Below, piece by piece: positions 61,342 to 64,000 of a stretch of 64,000 bases of DNA. The stretch is from Oribacterium sinus (GTDB lineage: Bacteria; Bacillota; Clostridia; Lachnospirales; Lachnospiraceae): assembly GCF_014202695.1 (NCBI RefSeq), contig NZ_JACHHH010000001.1:104641-168640 (forward strand), given 5' to 3'. The translations under genes were made by a program, and so were the position numbers. The notes under the pieces were generated by a model. That model was not told where the DNA came from and ran no database searches. It saw only the letters and a list, made by a program, of their open reading frames with translations. How positions within the stretch are numbered: the stretch's first letter is position 1; each line of letters starts with the position of its first letter.

Positions 61342-62565
61342 ATGCCTTATATCAAAAGAAGCTTAGAAAAAGTCGTTTTGCAAGTCAGCAAGGAGTATCC
61401 GGTTGTCTTAATATCCGGTCCCAGACAGGTGGGGAAAACTACCATGTTAAAAAAACTAATGGAAGGTACAGATAGAAACTATGTGACTTTAGATGACTTA
61501 CAGGAAAGAGCACTGGCTAAGAATGATCCGGAGATGTTTTTACAGTTGCATAAGCCGCCTGTCCTTATCGATGAAGTCCAATATGCTCCGGAATTATTCA
61601 GCATGATTAAACTGATTGTGGATAAAGAGCATAGAAAGGGCGATTTTTGGCTCACAGGTTCTCAAATTTTTGACTTAATGAAGGGAGTACAGGAGTCTTT
61701 AGCGGGAAGGGTGGCGGTACTATCTCTTTCTTCTTTATCTCAGACGGAGATCTATGGGGGCGAAGATAGTCCTTTTCAGCTGGATCTAAAGCATTTAACG
61801 GAGCGAAAGGAAGGAAGAACAAGCGCAGATTTGCAAGAGATTTTTCGCAGAATATTTCAGGGATCAATGCCTGCTATTGTGAGTAATGAAGTAAGTAACA
61901 ACAGTATTTTTTATGGTAGCTATCTAAGTACCTATATTGAAAGAGACGTACGAAATCTCTCCGATGCTATTGATTCCCTAAAGTTTTTACGTTTTCTTAC
62001 AGCTGTGGCTGCCAGATGCAGTCAAATGTTGAATGTCAACGAAATAGCCAGAGATGCGGATATTAATTTAAAGCAGGCGAAGGACTGGATGGGGATTTTG
62101 GAAACCTTGGGGATCATATTTTATCTTCATCCCTTCTCCAACAATATGCTAAAGCGACTTGTGAAAACTCCTAAATACTATTTTTATGATACTGGCTTAG
62201 TTGCCTATCTGACAAAATGGAGCAGTCCGGAAACTTTGGAAAATGGTGCCATGAACGGGGCAATTTTAGAAAACTATGTGGTATCTGAAATTAGGAAAAG
62301 TTATCTAAATAGTGGAAAAGCACCCTTTATGTATTATTACAGAGATAAGGATGCCAGAGAAATAGATATTATATTGGAACAAAACGGAGAACTGAATCCC
62401 ATTGAAATCAAAAAGTCTGCAAATCCTGCTCCGGAAATTCTGAGAAGTTTTTCTGTTCTGGAAAAGACCGGCTTGAATAGAGGAAAAGGCGCCGTTATCT
62501 GTATGAAAATGGAGTTATCAGCCTTTAATCAGGAAAACTTTATTGTTCCGGTATGGTTATTATAA
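61342..62565 (+). CDS. ATPase of the AAA_14/DUF4143 family
   Basis: A 407-residue ATPase of another branch than those at 17355 and 48330. Walker A is SGPRQVGKTTML, Walker B PPVLIDEVQYAPE, then WLTGSQIFDLMKGV and SLAGRVAVLSL. A winged-helix-like middle (LNVNEIARDADINLKQAKDW) precedes the DUF4143 end with YYFYDTGLVAYLTKW and the nuclease-like pattern REIDIILEQNGELNPIEIKK. The start follows AGGAGGAG. These ATPases are numerous in Lachnospiraceae; their role is unknown. Confidence 0.9.
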   Translation: MPYIKRSLEKVVLQVSKEYPVVLISGPRQVGKTTMLKKLMEGTDRNYVTLDDLQERALAKNDPEMFLQLHKPPVLIDEVQYAPELFSMIKLIVDKEHRKGDFWLTGSQIFDLMKGVQESLAGRVAVLSLSSLSQTEIYGGEDSPFQLDLKHLTERKEGRTSADLQEIFRRIFQGSMPAIVSNEVSNNSIFYGSYLSTYIERDVRNLSDAIDSLKFLRFLTAVAARCSQMLNVNEIARDADINLKQAKDWMGILETLGIIFYLHPFSNNMLKRLVKTPKYYFYDTGLVAYLTKWSSPETLENGAMNGAILENYVVSEIRKSYLNSGKAPFMYYYRDKDAREIDIILEQNGELNPIEIKKSANPAPEILRSFSVLEKTGLNRGKGAVICMKMELSAFNQENFIVPVWLL

Positions 62566-62587
62566 GTACTGGAATAATGTTTATATG

Positions 62588-62790
62588 CAAAAGGGACTGT
62601 AAAATAATAAATAGATTTTCGGCAATATAGGTCTAAATAAGGGGTAGTCTGAGCCCGTCGGTACTTGCGAAAAACAAGAGAATCGCAGTTTTTCGCTTAG
62701 TATCCGATACGTGGCGAAGCTAGCGAGAGCGTGCCCCAAATTTAGACCTATATTGCTTAGAAAATTATATTGATTTTTGAAGTCCCTTTC
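62588..62790. repeat. About 200-base hairpin element with long terminal inverted repeats
   Basis: The left half begins AAAGGGACTGTAAAATAATA and runs to GCAATATAGGTCTAAAT; the right half is its near reverse complement, ending ...TTGAAGTCCCTTT, over about 50 bases with some mismatches. The inner 18 bases are almost perfect. Inside lies the GTGGCGAAGCTAGCGAGAGC core shared with 55593-55742. No coding frame is within. It looks like a MITE or a large structured RNA. Confidence 0.7.
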
Positions 62791-62814
62791 TGGAAACATT
62801 TATTCCTAGGATGT

Positions 62815-63693
62815 TTAATATCCAAACAAGACTACCCAGTAATCGTTTCCTTTTTCGTCCATATAATAGCCGGCACCAAAGTGCTGAAATTCTCCCTTAC
62901 TCATAATGTGATTATGTCCGGCGCTGGATATCCAGGCATTTACGGTTCTGTCAGGAGTTTCGTTGTTGTGGGCAAGAATTTCTCCGTACACATCCGCTTC
63001 ATCCAAAATGGAGCCCCCCTGGGGTCTTGTATGGGAAAAGCTTGCAGCACATTCCTTGGCTCTGATATCTGCAATAGAGCTTAAGCGTTCACTTTCTTCT
63101 AAGGCGTGTAAGTTTTGCCCTGCTCTGAATTGGTTGATTCTATCCAATGTTTCTTGCTTGTAGGAGGAACTGTCTTGAACGGAAGTAGTATCGTCCTCTT
63201 CCGTATATTCTTTCTGCACATCCCTTGTTTGTACAACGGAATCTACAGTCCAAGCGCCATTCTCATCTACGGTATAGCCGTCGGGAGTGGTGGTATTGGT
63301 ATACATCCAACCATTGGCATCAAAGTAATAGCACTCAGCAACGCCGTCATTGTCGGTATCAATCCATTGCCATGTAGAGCGTAAATAATTTTCATTTCCT
63401 AAATCGTACCACCAGGCATCCCTGGAAGTTCCTTTGGTAAAGCCTACGGAAAATGTTGGAATAGCGGAAAGCAGGAAGGCAACAGAAATGGCCATGAGAA
63501 ACTTGGCCATGAATTTATGCCTGGAACTTACCGGAGTTTGAAATGGGTTTTCTGAAACGACTTCTGTTTTTGAAATGTCTTCTGTTTCTGAAATCTGATT
63601 TGTAAGTTCTATAGTTTGATCTATTTCGACGGAGGAATTCTCCGAAATTGTATTTTTAAACTGGAAAAATTTTTTGTTTTGACATCCTATCAT
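62815..63693 (-). CDS. Secreted CAP-domain protein with cell-wall-repeat-like segment
   Basis: A 292-residue protein. A Ser/Glu/Thr-rich stretch of about 60 residues precedes a membrane/signal helix (about 62-82, FLMAISVAFLLSAIPTFSVG), so it is exported or anchored. Two short units, WQWIDTDNDGVAECYYFDAN and DGYTVDENGAWTVD, resemble choline-binding/glucan-binding repeats. The C-terminal CAP (SCP/PR-1) domain has LDRINQFRAGQNLHALE, CAASFSHTRPQGGS (active-site-like His) and AGHNHIMSKGEFQHFGAGYY. I start at ATG 63693, 11 bases behind AAGGAG. The function of bacterial CAP proteins is unclear; adhesion or lipid binding have been proposed. Confidence 0.85.
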   Translation of the reverse strand: MIGCQNKKFFQFKNTISENSSVEIDQTIELTNQISETEDISKTEVVSENPFQTPVSSRHKFMAKFLMAISVAFLLSAIPTFSVGFTKGTSRDAWWYDLGNENYLRSTWQWIDTDNDGVAECYYFDANGWMYTNTTTPDGYTVDENGAWTVDSVVQTRDVQKEYTEEDDTTSVQDSSSYKQETLDRINQFRAGQNLHALEESERLSSIADIRAKECAASFSHTRPQGGSILDEADVYGEILAHNNETPDRTVNAWISSAGHNHIMSKGEFQHFGAGYYMDEKGNDYWVVLFGY

Positions 63694-64000
63694 TGGTATA
63701 TGGACTCCTTTCCGTGTATGCATATTAATGCATAAATAAAGGTAAATCAATAGGCTTTCGCAGATGTCAAGAAACCGTAAAATAAAAGTGTAAATCTATG
63801 AAGACAAACCTAATATTTTGGTAAGGATAAGGCATTTTTGATTACAATATTGTGTCGCATTTCTTAATTTTTTGAACTAAAATAAATCTTAAGAATGGTG
63901 ATAATAATGAATACTTTAAGTGCTTGTTTTTTATAGAATTTGGAGTAAACTGCGAAAAAAAGAATACTCTTGTCAGAAAATTCATCCTTCAGTAGAATAA
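63694..64000. other. Gene-free end of the window
   Basis: No gene can be supported. The first 25 bases carry the ribosome binding site of the CAP gene (read leftwards), and its promoter must lie further right in this AT-rich stretch. A next gene may begin beyond the window edge. Confidence 0.5.

Noticed and set aside
62588..62790. Transposase-bearing insertion sequence
   Set aside because: Terminal inverted repeats are present but the element is only about 200 bases long and contains no coding frame.
1..64000. tRNA, rRNA or tmRNA genes
   Set aside because: Nothing with the expected conserved cores was noticed on either strand; a covariance search would be needed to be certain.

Overview
The window looks like the chromosome of a low-GC, Gram-positive anaerobe of the Lachnospiraceae type (an Oribacterium-like organism would fit, but that is inference). 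The signs are strong AAGGAGG-type ribosome binding sites, lipoprotein-anchored sugar-binding proteins, a YesM/YesN-type two-component pair, GreA next to LysRS, and mostly plus-strand operons with Rho-independent terminators. No rRNA, tRNA, CRISPR array or transposase was seen.

Layout. 1-4330: the end of an Rbs-type sugar ABC transporter operon with FucU and FucO, so probably deoxysugar (fucose or rhamnose) uptake and use. 4513-7280: greA and lysS; the LysRS has an extra C-terminal tRNA-binding domain. 7420-12750: an accessory strip with an AbiE-type toxin-antitoxin pair and its palindromic operator, a frameshifted hydrolase, a GNAT acetyltransferase, a deleted copy of a sugar-binding protein gene, a Phd antitoxin with a crippled RelE-like toxin, VapBC, and a decayed second copy of the AbiE antitoxin start. 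13184-16848: a second Rbs-type transporter, whose 3' end is the parent of the deleted copy. 17355-26482: two nucleic-acid-type ATPases around a three-gene operon (SWIM zinc-finger protein, giant helical-repeat protein, Mbeg1-like lipase). 26988-33883: a CUT1 ABC transporter with a GH38 alpha-mannosidase, flanked by two remnants of an Rrf2 regulator. 34256-41672: a third Rbs-type transporter, a ROK protein, and a response regulator/histidine kinase pair whose kinase ends in what looks like a dead ABC-ATPase domain.

42329-48275 is a visibly more AT-rich cassette of six co-directional genes, ending at a strong terminator. It holds an AAA+ ATPase, a basic amphipathic protein, a membrane protein, a possible PH/TerB-like protein and an unrecognised 534-residue protein. 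I cannot match it to a named system, and it is one of the two best candidates for something undescribed.

The second candidate is 50843-60957: a HIRAN-domain protein, a metallo-beta-lactamase-fold hydrolase, a Card1-like CARF nuclease with no CRISPR genes in sight, and a repeat/membrane protein. After an unrelated minus-strand dehydrogenase come a membrane TrkA-N/RyR protein and a TIR-TM-beta-propeller protein. CARF, RyR, TrkA-type Rossmann and TIR domains are known parts of nucleotide-signal-based conflict systems, so this neighbourhood may be a membrane-linked, CRISPR-independent immune or stress module. The window ends with another DUF4143-type ATPase, long hairpin repeat elements and a secreted CAP-domain protein.
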